Source: Sequoia sempervirens
Lineage: Eukaryota > Streptophyta > Pinopsida > Cupressales > Cupressaceae
Assembly: GCA_007258455.2 (NCBI GenBank)
Contig: VDFB02358134.1
Location: 211,532,026-211,596,025, forward strand
Length of the DNA: 64,000 bases
Reading direction: 5' to 3'
Shown here piece after piece: positions 47,660-59,925 of the stretch; within the stretch, counting starts at the first letter, position 1, and every line of letters starts with the position of its first letter. The notes under the pieces were generated by a model. It was not told the origin of the DNA and ran no database searches. It saw only the letters and a list, made by a program, of their open reading frames with translations. The translations under genes were made by a program, and so were the position numbers.

Positions 47660-48650
47660 GGAAACACATAAGTTAGTAAATAAATTTTTATTTTATTTAT
47701 TTTAAATTATTTAAAAATTACTTTATAAAAAATTAATTTGTGAAAGAGTTATTTGATTTATTTTTAGAATAATTTAAGTTATTTTATTTTTATTTATCAA
47801 ATGTTTAATATGAAATTTACAAATATATTTTTTATCCTAGATTTAAAACTAATTATTAAAATATTTTATTATAATATAATATGATTAAAATATTATAGTA
47901 TAGTATATAATATAATTATAAAACCCCAATGTCTATACTTATAGTATTTTTACTTTATTTTATTTTAAATAATTTAAAATAATATTTTGTAAAAAATATT
48001 AGTTAAAGAGCTATTTTATTTACTTTTAGAATTATTTTAGCTTATTTCATTTGCACTTATAAGTAGTTTTTTTGGAAAAAACTTTTATGAGATTTACAAA
48101 TACATCTTTTATGTTAACATCAAGATTTAAAACTAACTATTAAAAGATGTATACAAGATGTAAAACATAAAAGATTATTAATTCTAAAAGTGCAAATACT
48201 ATAAGTAGAATAAAATAAGTTAAAATAAGATTATTAATTTTAAAAGTACAAATAAATAAGTTAAAATAATTCTAAAAAATAAAATAACTCTTTAATGAAT
48301 TAATTTTTTACAAAATAATATTTTAAGTAATTTAAAATAAAATAAAATAATATCTATACTTATAGTAAAATAAAATAAAATAAAAATACTATAACATTTT
48401 AGAATTATAAAATACTACTAAAAATATTATTATATTATATTATATTTTTAATAATTTAAAATAAAATATAATATAATACCTAATTAGCTTTAAATCTCAA
48501 TGTTAACATAATAGATGTATTTGTAAATCTGAAAAAAGTTTTTTCAAAAAAAAATACTTGATAAGAGCAAATAAAATAAGTTAAATAATTCTAAAAATAA
48601 ATAAAATAGCTCTTTAACTAATTATTTTTTACAAAATATTATTACCTATA
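47660..48650. repeat. AT-rich nested inverted repeat
   Basis: A block containing GAGCTATTTTATTTAYTTTTAG and GATTTACAAATACATCT occurs in forward orientation at about 47725-47860 and 47990-48150 and inverted at about 48240-48310 (partial) and 48470-48650. The pairs are arranged symmetrically around about 48190, so the whole could fold into a long hairpin. The inverted match between 47990-48150 and 48480-48640 is the clearest. There is no target-site duplication and no coding. Confidence 0.7.
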
Positions 48651-48774
48651 CTTTCTCTGCAACTCTTTCACAATTCAGTACACCTACGAGGAGGCAAATC
48701 TTGGCCAACTTGAGCGCGTTGCATTTAAAATAGAGCAACGACGTTTTGAACTGATTGCATGTGAAACAATTTTA

Positions 48775-48910
48775 CTGTCCACCATTAATTTGTGTAATTA
48801 AATATTAATCTTGAACATTAAAAAATCTTAATTTTATTTTTCCTGTCCACCATTAATTTGTGTAATTAAATATTAATCTTGAACATTAAAAAATCTTAAT
48901 TTTATTTTTC
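48775..48910. repeat. 68-bp perfect tandem duplication
   Basis: The unit starting CTGTCCACCATTAATTTG occupies 48775-48842 and 48843-48910 with no difference that I can see. This is a very recent event compared with the surrounding sequence. Confidence 0.93.
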
Positions 48911-49889
48911 CTAGATATAATTATCTTTGTAGCTGGTAAACCAAAAAAGCAATCTCTAAATATCATTTAATATTATTTAGGAAAATTAATATATAATATA
49001 TTATAAAAAAATATCCTTTGATTTCCAAGATTATGCCAATGTGGTGTATGCTCATCTTGCCCGCGTTCTCTTATTACCCGCCAAGTTCAAAGAACACCCT
49101 TTAGCGACCTTGAAGGGTTGTGGGGAACTCTAACTTCTATTTCCACCTCACATCATATCTATTTAATATTAATGATAATATTTTGTTAGGTGATCATGAA
49201 CCAATGATCTCATGGCATATTTTACAGAAGGGAGGGATATTGGAGGAAGGTTGAGCGCTCTTGGGTTGGGGTTCAAGGCATTGCTTGTGAACTGGAGGAG
49301 GAAGATTCAAAGGAACAAAGGAATCATAGCCGAGAAATTAATGTGTAGGAAGTGGATGTCTCCGGAATTGTGGTGAGATATGTAGAGGCTCTTGAGAAAA
49401 CGACAGTTATAGGTCATTTTTTGGGGAAAAGATAGGGGAGATGGCCTAATTGTGGCGCATGTACCAATAGTTATCATAAAACATGCATATTCAAAGCCCA
49501 ATATTTTAAAAGTATGGAACTAGTGATTGTAAGAGACGACCCAATAGTTGAACAAAATATGCCCATTACATTCAAAAAACAACAAATCATATGATGCCAC
49601 ATTGACACACTAAAAAAATGACTTAATGCACCACTATTGGTCTAACATTTTTTAGGGGTCTATTATGACCCCTTAACAAAAAGCATGTTGATGACACCTT
49701 TTTTCTTGATCTATGCGGGTGAAATGAAATATTTGAATTGTCCACGTCCCTGGCCACTTGGGGATATAATTTTTTAATATCAATGTTGCATGTTCATTGC
49801 TATGTCGACCCATAAAGTTAGGTTGCACCACTATTGGGCCCTCTACCCTACACAAGGAAATAAGGGAATGGGTGCCAAGAACCTAGAGC
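48911..49889. other. Spacer, possibly including the 5' part of the LINE
   Basis: The part at about 49190-49500 has a more balanced composition and may belong to the LINE that follows. Between about 49528 and 49848 a weak inverted match (CCCAATAGTTG with CACTATTGGG) suggests a small decayed inverted-repeat insertion of about 320 bp, but no target-site duplication was found. Confidence 0.3.
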
Positions 49890-50580
49890 TTGGATCCAAT
49901 AATGAATTTTCTACCAAAAGGTTTTTTCATGGCTATGTTTGAAGATGAAAACACAAGAGATCAAATAATGGAAGCATAAGGTTGGAAGTCCGGTATTTCA
50001 CACTTGTATTTGTAGAAATGGCAAAGAAAGTTCAATCTGTTAGACTATAACCCAAGGGAGGGTCCTACATGGATTAAATTATACAATTACCATATGAATA
50101 TTGGTCTGGGAGTTGCTTAAAAAAATAGGAGATGCATTAGGCCACACGATTGATGTTGATCTGAGGAACTATGAATCCTTGATCTATGCAAGGATCAAAA
50201 TACTAGCAATAAAAGATATACCAAAGGAGAATAAACTAGTTTATGGTGAAGAGGAATAGACACAATCATTGACAAAAGAGAAACCTGTGTTCTTTTGCTT
50301 AAAATGCAAAAGGAAAAACCATAATGAAGAAGATTGCAGAAGATTTCCAAAGGATTTTAAGGAAGTATGATGGGAAAAATCCCAAACCAATAAGAATGAA
50401 GTGGGAGATAAGATGGAAACGAAAGCACCAGAGGAAACACACCAATCAAAGGATTAGGCATTGGTAGCTGCAGAACCTTTGAAAATTTCTTGTTTAAAGG
50501 AGAAAACTTCTTTAAGAGGAAACTCAAAGAGGCCATTGAAATTAGCAATCACCCTTGCAACCTTAACCATGATGGGGGTT
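49890..50580 (+). pseudogene. LINE ORF1: DUF4283-like domain and zinc knuckle
   Basis: Frames broken by stops encode words typical of plant L1 ORF1: LPKGFFMAMFEDENTRDQ near 49905, PTWIKLYNY near 50065, LGHTIDVDL and YARIKILAI near 50135-50215. A zinc knuckle CLKCKRKNHNEEDC (C-x2-C-x4-H-x4-C) follows at 50296-50337. This protein normally binds the LINE RNA. The region is decayed and its start was not found. Confidence 0.75.
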
Positions 50581-50639
50581 GGGCTTTAAGTTTCTCATGG
50601 AAACCCCTATTAAATAGCCTCAAAGTTCCTTCTCTCATT

Positions 50640-52130
50640 CACTCTTAATCCCTTTGTGTTAAGTCTTATTTTCCCCAAGCTCGCTCTCCTTACTCTTTGT
50701 TCATTTCTCCTTGCTTCTTTCCTTCCTTTCCTTTTTGTTCTTTCCTCTCGCCCTCTTCTCTTCATCTTCTCCTTTGCCTTTTTCTAGTCCCCTTGGGTTT
50801 TCTTGTTTTATTGATTATCTTAGCTGGTCTCCCTTTTCTGGTTTTCATTATTATATTATTTTATTTTTTATATGATTTTAGTCTTATTTTTACTTTTTTG
50901 TATAATAATCCCTTATACTCTTTTTATGTATTTTTTCTTGTTTTGATCTTTATTTCATTCTTCCATTTTTTAAAAATGCTTTTATGTTTTTTCATCATGT
51001 CGTTTTATTCTATGTTCTTCTTTTTTCTTAATTTCTTTTTCTTTTTTCATTTCATTTCCTCCTCTTATCTCTTTTATTTATGCCGTCTTGTCTTTGTTTT
51101 TTTGTCTTTTACCATTTTTGTGTTTCCCTTTCCTGTTATATTTTGGTTTAGTATTTTATTTTTCCTTTTCAATTTTTTTATTCTTTTAAATTTTGCTTCT
51201 TTTTCTTTGTTTCTTGTCTTATCTTGTCTCTTTTGTATTTTTTCCTTAGCTTTAGTTGTTGCATTCTTGTTATTGTTATTTTCTCCTCTTGTCATTTTTT
51301 CTTCCTTTTTTAGCTTTCTTTTAATCTATGGTTAGTGCCCCCCTTGCTTTTTCTTTTATTTTTTATTATTTATCTTATAGTCTTTTCTCTTCTTTATAGT
51401 TTTTATTCCCCCGCCCTTATTCTTTTAATGCTCTTTGTATTTATTTTTATTGTATATTTTAATTTTTGGTATTCTTGTTTTTATATTTTTCAATTGTTTC
51501 CTTATTTTGTATTGTGATTTTCTTTATTCATGTTTCCTCTTTCTTAATCATAGACCTCACTCTCTCTCTCTCTCTCTCTCTTCCTTGGCATTGAAGTTTC
51601 TTATTATTTATTTATTCTTTTTAACCTTTTAGGTTAATTTTGGTTCTTTTCTTGTTTGATATTTTATTGTCTTCTCTAATTTATTTGGTTTATAGTCTCT
51701 TTTCTTGTTTTTAATATTCTTGTGGTTCTTATTATTATATTATATCTCTTTATTTATTATTAAGATTTTCATTAACCTTAGTTTTTAATGTTGTTTTGTT
51801 CCTTTTTTTATTTTCTATTTTCTTTTGGTTTTTGGTTTTATAGTCCTTTTAGTTAATTGTTATTTTTCCATATTTGCTGTTTTGTTCCTTTCGTTATTAG
51901 CTCTCTCTTTCTTTCCTTAATTTTGAGTTTGATTTATTGTTATTAATTAGTGGTTTCTTAGCATTAGTTTCTTTCAATTTTGTTGCAAATTTTCCTTCTT
52001 TGATCTTTATCCTTTTCCTTTTTTTTTGGGTTTTTGTGCCTCCCAACCCTTCTAGCTCTCCTCCCCTTTTTATTTCCAAGTCTACTATCTCATTTTCATT
52101 TCTCTATCATTTTTCTTTTCCTCACTAACA
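50640..52130 (+). repeat. 1.5-kb pyrimidine-rich tract within the LINE
   Basis: The top strand is overwhelmingly T and C (TTCTTTCC, TTTTTATTTT and similar) for about 1.5 kb, with a (TC)n run at 51561-51582. It lies exactly between ORF1 and ORF2. A 212-codon frame at 50697-51335 is only Phe/Leu/Ser-rich translation of T-rich DNA and has no domain. The origin is unclear: an expanded inter-ORF spacer, a variable ORF1 tail, or a separate insertion. Confidence 0.8.
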
Positions 52131-52138
52131 ATCATGGA

Positions 52139-52411
52139 CTTTGAAAATTTAATGTTATGAATTCCTAATGTTAGGACATTGTGATGAAGTAGACATTTCA
52201 AAATCGGATGACTCAATCTATCAAAAGGATGTGGATGAAATAGGCATCATAGAAGAACACCATATTTTCCAAACTATGAAGGTTTCATCATCAAAACCCG
52301 GGAGGAAAAAAAAAAACATAAACGTGATGAGGAGGCTCATAAAGGTATTCAACCTTCAATAAAGATATCTATGACTAGATCCAAGGGAGGATGGCCCTCC
52401 CTTGGAAGGAG
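52139..52411 (+). other. Region between pyrimidine tract and endonuclease
   Basis: An acidic-to-basic readable frame (52168-52362, 64 codons) with a Lys-rich end lies just before the ORF2 start. It may be the remaining C-terminal tail of ORF1 or an ORF2 leader. Confidence 0.35.
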
Positions 52412-53040
52412 ATGAAGATCCTCATATGGAATGTTAGGGGCCTGAACGCCCCTAAGAAAAGACAGCTAGTAAAGTGTGAGTTGGAAATTCAAAAGGTTGA
52501 TCTTGTTTTATTTCAAGAAACAAAACTAGAAGGTTTAGAGGAATGAGAATTTTTCAACTCTTATAAAAATTAGAAAGGTTCATTTGTTGATGCGGTAGGT
52601 GCGTCTGGTGGCCCAAGAATTCTCTTGAAGCCAAAAAATTGTGTTGAAGTGGAATTATTTTCTTCAAATCAATATTGGATGAAGACAAAGGTAAAAATTC
52701 TAGCCTCTACCATTAATTAATTTTGAAATTTTCAATGTTTATGGGCCTATAAAAACTAAAGAGAAGAAAATAGTGTGGGATGTTATAAATAAAGAAATTG
52801 TCAAAGTAAAAACTATTGTTAGAGGGGATTTTAATTTGGAATTCTCAATCTAAGCGAGGAGAGTGGGGGGGTTAAAGGAAGGTGGCCCAATCTCAAAAAG
52901 ATTTTGCTAAGTTTATAGAAGAAAATCATTTGTTAGACATCAAATCGTCAAATTGGGCATTTTATGTGGAATAATAGGAGTCAGGGCTTTAATAACATTG
53001 TAGAAAGATTAGATAGATATTTTGTGTTGAAATAATGGTT
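52412..53040 (+). pseudogene. LINE ORF2 endonuclease domain, decayed
   Basis: The ORF2 start is recognisable at ATG 52412: MKILIWNVRGLNAPKKRQ, then DLVLFQETKLEG, the standard opening of the plant L1 endonuclease/exonuclease/phosphatase domain (Asn and catalytic Glu motifs present). After about 52540 stops and frameshifts accumulate, and only scattered words of the later endonuclease motifs remain. The enzyme would nick target DNA to prime reverse transcription. Confidence 0.85.
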
Positions 53041-54470
53041 GCAAGATAATGTCCCTTTGAAGGCAACAATAAGGACAATTTCTATCTCAAATCATTTTCT
53101 TGTCGAACTTAACATAAATAAAAATGCAAAACTAGCAAGAGGCCAATTCAAATTTGAAAAAATGTGGCTAAGGCACGAAGGTCTGGTGGATTTGATGAAG
53201 GCTTGGTGGATAAAACCTATACAATGGAAGGGAAAAAAAATGTTCATCTTTCAAAAGAAATTAGTAAGAATGAAAGAAAAGCTTAAGCATTGGAACATAA
53301 ATGTGTTTAAGAACATATTTGAAGAGAAATCAAGGTTGGAGGTTGAATTAGAAGTGTTAGGGGACAAAACATATAAAGGATGGCATGTCGCTTGAATAAT
53401 TTGAAAATGAGAAGACGTTGTTGGCTGATTACAACAAAGTAATAGCAAGAGAGGAATGATATTAGAAGTCTAAATAATGGGGAAAATAGTTAAAGAAAGG
53501 AGATTTAAACATAAAGCTCTTTCATAATACCACTAAAATGAAAAGGAGTTGGAACTGGATAATCCAAATCAAGGATGATCTAGGAAATAGTATTCAAGAA
53601 GAGGATAGTATTCAAAAAATCGGTGTGGAACATTTTGAAGGCTTGTTGGGTGGTAGCGAAATGGCCAAGTGTCTAAATTATAGTATCCTTGAAAACATTG
53701 ATAAATCAGTGACACACGAAGACAATGTTGTATTAACTGGCCTAATATCAATAGAGAAAGTGAAAACAACAAATTTTGAATTGCAACATGAAAAATCTCT
53801 AGGGCTCGATGACTTTAATACACTTTTTTATCAAATATGTTGGGACTTTTTGGGAAAAGAAGTAATAGACTTAGTGGAGGAATCTTGAGGAAAACAAACA
53901 TGCTTAAATATATGAATAATACAAATATTGCACTTATCCTGAAGAAAGAAAAATGTGCAACATTCTTAGACTTTAGACCAATTTCCCTATGCAATACAGT
54001 CTACAAGATAATCACAAAGGTGATGGAAAATAGATTGAAAAGAATCTTGCCAATATCTCAAGAGCATTGAAGTGTCTTTGTTTCAGGTAGGAACATAATT
54101 GATGGGATAATTGTTAAGCATGGAATTGTACATACATTAAAGAAGTCAAATAAAATTGTCATGGTGATAAAGTTGGATTTAAGTAAGGCATATGACAGGG
54201 TGCAATGGAAATATCTAATAAAAAAATGGAGAAGATGGGTTTTGAGGAGTAGTGGTTGAAATGGGTTTTTTGTTGCATATCTACACCAAGGTATTCGATG
54301 ATGGTTAATGGCTCTCCATGTGGTTTATTCAATAGAGCCAAGGGCCTCTAATAGGGTGATCCAATATCCCCATTCATGTTTGTTATCATTATGGACACAT
54401 TAAGTCGACAGATATCTAACAAACGCAAGTTCGGGCTATGGAAAGGAATTGAGGTTGCACCTGCACTTCC
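53041..54470 (+). pseudogene. LINE ORF2 reverse transcriptase, 5' part
   Basis: Readable pieces at 53039-53395, 53538-53888 and 53837-54070 carry L1 landmarks: FHNTTKMKR, GLDDFNTLFYQ, FLDFRPISLCNTVYKI near 53970, and the palm motif A LDLSKAYDRV near 54175-54205. Stops and frameshifts lie between them. The frame is cut at 54470 by the solo LTR, and the next RT motif (the DD box) lies beyond it. Confidence 0.85.
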
Positions 54471-55880
54471 TGTAGTACCCCTCCATTCTCACCTAGGATG
54501 TGCAGGTAGTCTGACTAAGGAATCGAAATCGGAAGATGGGACAAGAGCTTCTAATGGTATTTTATATGTTGTGATTGAATTAATTAAATAAGGGTAATAT
54601 TGTTTATTAAAATGTTAGATTAAATTGTATTTAAATATTTAAATGTTTTTTTTTTTTTAAAAAAGTCATGTATTTTATTAAATGTTAATTAAATATTAAA
54701 TAGTGTTTATTATTTTAATCAATTATTTTATTGAGGATAATTGTTTAGAATAAATTATTTAAATTAATTAGATAATGTGCTTTGCAAGTAAAGTTGTAAA
54801 AACAGAAATTAAAACAAAAAGTATTGAAAATAGAAAAATAAATAAATAAAAGAATGAAAAAGTTGTGTGAACGAATGAAAATTGAGATTTAACTGAAAAA
54901 CTTGCTTTTAAAGAATTAAATTCTTTTATTCTGGATTTTTGTGAGCTTTTTGAATAAATTGGAATATCTTTTATTTAATTAAGAATTTTGTGAGTTTTTC
55001 ACACAGAGATTTTATGGAGACAAGAATTGAAAAAAAAAGAATTGTGATGCATTTTTTTTCTGAAGTTTTCAAAAGAGATTTTTTTCATTCTTTTGTTTTG
55101 GGGAATACTTTGAAAGGAGTCGTGGGATTTGAATTCAAGATTTGAACACGTTTTTCTGAAGAGGAGATTCGAAGCAGAAAGGAGAAACTCATCGTAGAGG
55201 CCATCGGGAACAAGCAAACATTATCAGATTCTCAAATAAGCGCAGGACTCTAGGTTCTTTATCTTAAATGTTTATTTAAATTGTGTTGTTAAAAGATTGT
55301 CTGTACAAAATTATAGATATTTATTTGATTTTGTGAAATTATAAAAAAAAAAGAATTAGATAATTTGTTTACATATGTTGAAATATTGTCTGTTAATTCG
55401 TTGCGAAATTTAAAAAAAATCGTTGTAAAAGAATTGTGAAAATCTTATATCCTCTCCAAGGAAATGAATTTAAAATGGTAGAAAATTTGAAAAGAAAACA
55501 ATAGATAATTTAGAAAATCTCACATATAATTTAGAAGACCTCTGTAGGATTGAAAAACAAAGGAAATCCTCTGATAAATTAGGAAAAATGAAATCCTATG
55601 ATAAAATAATAAATATTTTCTTGTAGAAAACAGCAGAGACATAGGGTCACTAAATTCATCATAACTCACAATTTACGAACTGGGTATGGTTGAATTTTTT
55701 ATATGTGTTAAAATACTTAATGGTGCACCTTCAGTAAAAATTGTAGAAAGATCCAGATCCAAAAATAAAAGTTATACAAGTCGCAATACACTAGTTTTAT
55801 TATTGGCATTGTTTGAATATAGTAAATTATTTTAATGTATTAATTAATAAGTATTTATATATATGTTTAATTATATGTAT

Positions 55881-55918
<38 letters not shown>

Positions 55919-57846
55919 AAAATATATTTGTTTAATTGGTTATTTTGATAGAATAGATATTTTTAAAAGAAAATAAGTCTTAATTTATTGTATGGTTTAT
56001 ATCGAGACAATTGTAATTGGTTATATTGAAGGTTGGAATCTTTTAATAATCATATTAATTTAATTCTTGGATCTTTGGTTTTAGTGAGAACTCTTAAATG
56101 ATTTCACTTGTGAATTTTAGAATTGCCCAACTAAGAAATATCTTGATAAAATAGAGATCATTTTAGATTCTTCTTTATGTGGACTTAGCAGGTATGGTTT
56201 ATTAAATTAAAATCAATATATTATTGGTTACTTGGTTTTTATAATAGATCTGTGGGATATTCATTTATTGTTGGTTTAGAAAATTCATCGTTTAGGTTAT
56301 GATGTGATAAACCTAGCTTATTATCCATTACCATTACTTGATATACTTATACCAATTAGAATATCTACGAACTCATAATTATTCATTGCAATTATTAATA
56401 TTGGAACAATAACTTATGGACTATAGTTTTAGATAGCTTTAAGATTCAACTTTATTAATTGCATATATTATGTTAGTTCAATTTATTAGCTATACATGGG
56501 TTCTAAAGATGATTGATTGATATGTTAGTGAATAGGAGCTAAGAAATAGTAAAGGATAACATAGTTCAAGTGTAAATTACTATCTTGATTATAATTGTAA
56601 ATGATACTATCATATAATTCAAATGTTGATATTATATTGTTGAATTCTCATTTTGAATGACCCTTGAAATGTTTTCATACATTAATAATCAATTTGTATA
56701 TTATAAATTGATATCGTTGAATGTTTAAGTTTTGAGTATTAGTTTATTGAATGGTATTTGACTAGTGATAAGGATTTGATATCTATTGTAAGTGTCTATA
56801 CTAACTGTTTGTTTGTTAACCAAGAAGGATGTGAAATCACTATTTTCTTCCACGGTGGATAGCTTGAATATATATAAGTATATGTTTTATCGTGAGCTAT
56901 CTAGCTAAAAGGAAATGTTGTTATGCCTTGTGACCTTCCTTGTGCAAGTATGAATAAATATTTGAGTAGGCTATTTTTATTTTATTTTTGCAAGATTATG
57001 CTTACCTTGTTCATTAGTCTTCGGCTTCACCTAAGTGGGTGGTAGCCGCCTAAGAAAATGTCTGGGGTGATGGACCCTAGAAAGGGTTGCATACCCACTT
57101 CTCTAGTATGTAATGTTGTATGGGTCACATAATACTTATGCATAGAAGATTGAGGTTAGTGTGTATTTGTGGTGTTGTGTTACTTTTGTGTTGGGGTAGA
57201 TTCCTCTTTGAAAGTCTTATGAGTGAACCCTTGGTTGGTCAGTCAATGAGTTGGAGCAGCTCAAGTTGTCGAACTACGGTGCCTCTGTGAATTATATACA
57301 TAGGCAAGGCTATCGAGTGATGAGCTCCCGAGGCATTAGGTCGGGCCCCTAGGACTGTTCTCCTGAGTCTTGTTTGAGATTTATCATTTATTTTTGATAA
57401 CGTAAAAACTACCATTGATTTATATAGCTTCTCTTATTGATCATGTGCTAACTATCTTTGATCTGATGTGTGTGCCAAGTCATGTAGACTTTGCAGGTAT
57501 AGGCATTGGGAGTAAGGACTTGTTGATAAAATAGAATGTAAGAGGTATGTTAAGCTGACCTAAGTAAGTAGACTCTATTGCCAAAGTTAGTAAATCACTT
57601 TTATCATTTCTTGTAGCTTGTGTGATCATTGAATATAGCTATAAGTAGAGAATTGTGTTGTTATCTTTGTTTTCATTGTTAGTTGATTGTGAAGTAACCT
57701 CGCGTGCCCCAGAGAACTAAGTGTAATAGTGTAAAGTAATGTGTTATGTGATTATGGTTAATGTTCTTGCATGTTCAACTGTGTTATTTAAAAAAAAAAA
57801 TTATTTGCAATGTTTGTTCTCTGGGGTTTGCACGGCGGGCATTACA
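54471..57846 (+). mobile_element. 3.4-kb probable solo LTR, copy 2 (TSD CTTCC), inside the LINE RT
   Basis: The 3,376-bp element has ends TGTAGTACCCCTCC and GGCGGGCATTACA and perfect CTTCC duplications at 54466-54470 and 57847-57851. It is the inverted relative of 40390-43568. It carries AT microsatellites (55880-55920) and a GC-richer part near 57050-57370. No coding, primer site or polypurine tract is seen. The LINE reading resumes directly after the duplication, which proves the boundaries. It is about 200 bp longer than copy 1. Confidence 0.92.
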
Positions 57847-57851
57847 CTTCC

Positions 57852-58678
57852 AATCACTTCCCATCAACTGTTTGTGGACAATACAATCCTATATGGAAAT
57901 TATTTTGTTTCCAAAGTTGAAGTAATGAAAGAGGTAATAGATCTCATTAGTAATGAATCCACATAGCTACTAAATGTTGAGAAGTCCAATATTTTCTTTT
58001 TTCAACATGAATAAAATATTGTAGTAGGGCTTATTAAATATTTTAGGCTACAATCGGGGAAGACTCCCAACCAAATATTTAGGAATTATATTGTTCATAG
58101 GGCAAGCAAATCCAATTTTATGGGATGATATAATGAAAAAATTCAAGTCAAAGTCAGATCGTTGGAAGGGTTGATGGACAACTTTAGCTAGTCGAATCAT
58201 AATGGTCAAATTTGTTTTGGCCACAATACCTATTTATATGTTGGAATGTGTGGAAGTTAGATGAAAAACTATGCTAAAATGCTAATTGTCATCTAATGTA
58301 AACTAATGTGGGATGACACCCATGATAAAGAATGCATCTCGTTGATAGGTTGGGAGACGGTAAAAAACCTAAAGGATGCAAGAGGTGTGTGGGTTAAAAG
58401 GATTTGAAATTACAAAATCTAGCTTTGAATTTGAAAATAGCTTGGAGGATGTATAGAAACCAAAAGTTGCAATGGTACAAGCTTCTTAGAGAAAAATATC
58501 CAAATTCATAAGAGGTATATCAAATCCAAACAATTGAAAATCTATAAAAATGTTCAGCTTTATGGAACTTCATCTTGAATTACAAATTGTTGATCTAACT
58601 GAGCACTTGACTTGGATCATAAGAGATGGTAATCGAGCATCTTTCTGGAATGATTCATGGAATGGGTCTACTATTGGA
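57852..58678 (+). pseudogene. LINE ORF2 reverse transcriptase 3' part and C-terminus
   Basis: The LINE resumes with HQLFVDNTILYG at about 57865; this is the RT catalytic box, where FADD/YADD-type residues have changed to FVDN. It continues through words such as LWDDIM, RWKGWW and MVKFVLATIPIYM (58080-58245) to IIRDGNRASFWNDSW near 58616-58660, typical of the L1 C-terminal segment. Many stops are present. The sequence breaks off at the LTR beginning at 58679. Confidence 0.82.
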
Positions 58679-59923
58679 TGTTGTGGTGTATTGTTGATAT
58701 GTGGCTGTCATTGATCTCAACACTATTAGCATTGTTGCATTTGAAGCTTTATATGTCGAGGATATTGAGAAAATTGTAATTAGAAGTATTATAGGTTGTC
58801 AGTGGTGAAGCAAAGTTTTTTTTGTCAATGTGATCAGTAAGTTGTTGTTCAGAGGTTGTGAACTAAAAGGTTTCTTGTTGAGCATATCTAGTTTATCCAT
58901 GTCAATTTCTAGAGATTCGTGTGAAGATTTGATCAAGTTATGAAGATTTGTATTCTGACAGTTTTTATGTTACTTCTGTTTGTGTTCCTAAATGAAGATC
59001 ATGTGATTTCAGTTAGTTCAATTGTTGCAGATACTTCTCTGGTATTTCATGATGTTTTTGGATGTTTCTAGTTTGTGATCTATCTATGTTGCATGTTTTC
59101 ATTGATCGTTGTGCTCTTGATCCGATATTTTCTCTTGCATGTTCATGTTTTTCGTGTTCTTGGCTGACAAGGTGTTGAAGCATGTTGTGGATCTATGAGG
59201 AGTAATTAATTGAAGTGATTTGTGTTTGAGGATGTTATTTTTGTTCTTCACTATGGTGTGGCCAACCTTGGTTGATTCACATGAATAATATTTATTGATT
59301 TGAGTTGATTGTTTATATTCTTTCATGCTATTTTGTTGAAGCCGACTTATAGTGATGTAGAATCTTGTTGTGGTTATATATGAGCAATTTTCTTATCATT
59401 TGGAAGTGTGTATGAATGTGCAAGTGTAAAGTGTGTGAGTCCTATGTGTGAATATTGTTTAGATCATTCAAAGGCAGAGCAAAGAGTGAAGAAGAGTGAT
59501 AAAGAGTGAATAAGTGTTCATGTGCTTAACCGAAATTATAACCAGGCATTAGAAGATGCTATTTTCTTAGTTCAAAATCTGATGGGTTTAATCAAAAGAT
59601 TATTATAAGATAGTTTGTATTTCTTTGTAATTGAGCAGTGAGCTCTAGGCAGTGTGTCTAAATGGAAGTGCATTCCCCATTCATATTTTCATTATACTTT
59701 TAACAGGGCATAATCTTGTGGACTAATCTCCACCATGGTTTTTCCCCTAATAGGGTTTCCATGTAAAAATCTTGGTGTTATGTGTGCTTCTCATGTGTTG
59801 TTCATTTATGCTTTCATGTTTAATGATCAGATCTAAGAATAAGGATAATAAGTTGAATAAGTTTGAAATTCGGTGACAACTGATTCATCCCCCTCTCAGT
59901 TGTTTTCCCTTGAGTTGCCAACA
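58679..59923 (+). repeat. 5' LTR of copia B
   Basis: It runs from TGTTGTGGTGTATTG to TTGCCAACA, about 1,245 bp. The end is fixed by the adjoining primer site; the start is inferred from the LINE break and from similarity to the LTR start at 19045 (shared TGTCATTGAT and ATTAGCATT). The last 300 bp contain CACCATGGTTTTTCCCCTAA and CCCCTCTCAGT, matching the LTRs at 13036 and 17885. Confidence 0.82.
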
Positions 59924-59925
59924 AT

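Larger units (their letters stand above)
49890..58678 (+). mobile_element. L1-type LINE, interrupted and truncated
   Basis: Plant L1-like LINE on the plus strand. Order: ORF1 (about 49890-50580), a pyrimidine-rich tract (50640-52130), then ORF2 with endonuclease (from 52412), reverse transcriptase (53500-54470, resumed at 57852) and the C-terminal region to 58678. The RT is split by a 3.4-kb solo LTR with a perfect 5-bp target-site duplication. The 3' end is cut off by the copia B LTR starting at 58679. Many stops and frameshifts show that it is dead. The 5' end is not precisely defined. Confidence 0.85.

Noticed and set aside
49528..49848. Small inverted-repeat element inside the LINE ORF1 region
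   Set aside because: Terminal match is short and imperfect and no target-site duplication was seen; kept only as a note.
50697..51335. 212-codon ORF rich in Phe, Leu and Ser, looking like a multi-pass membrane protein
   Set aside because: It is the translation of a T-rich tract; composition follows base bias, and there are no domain motifs.
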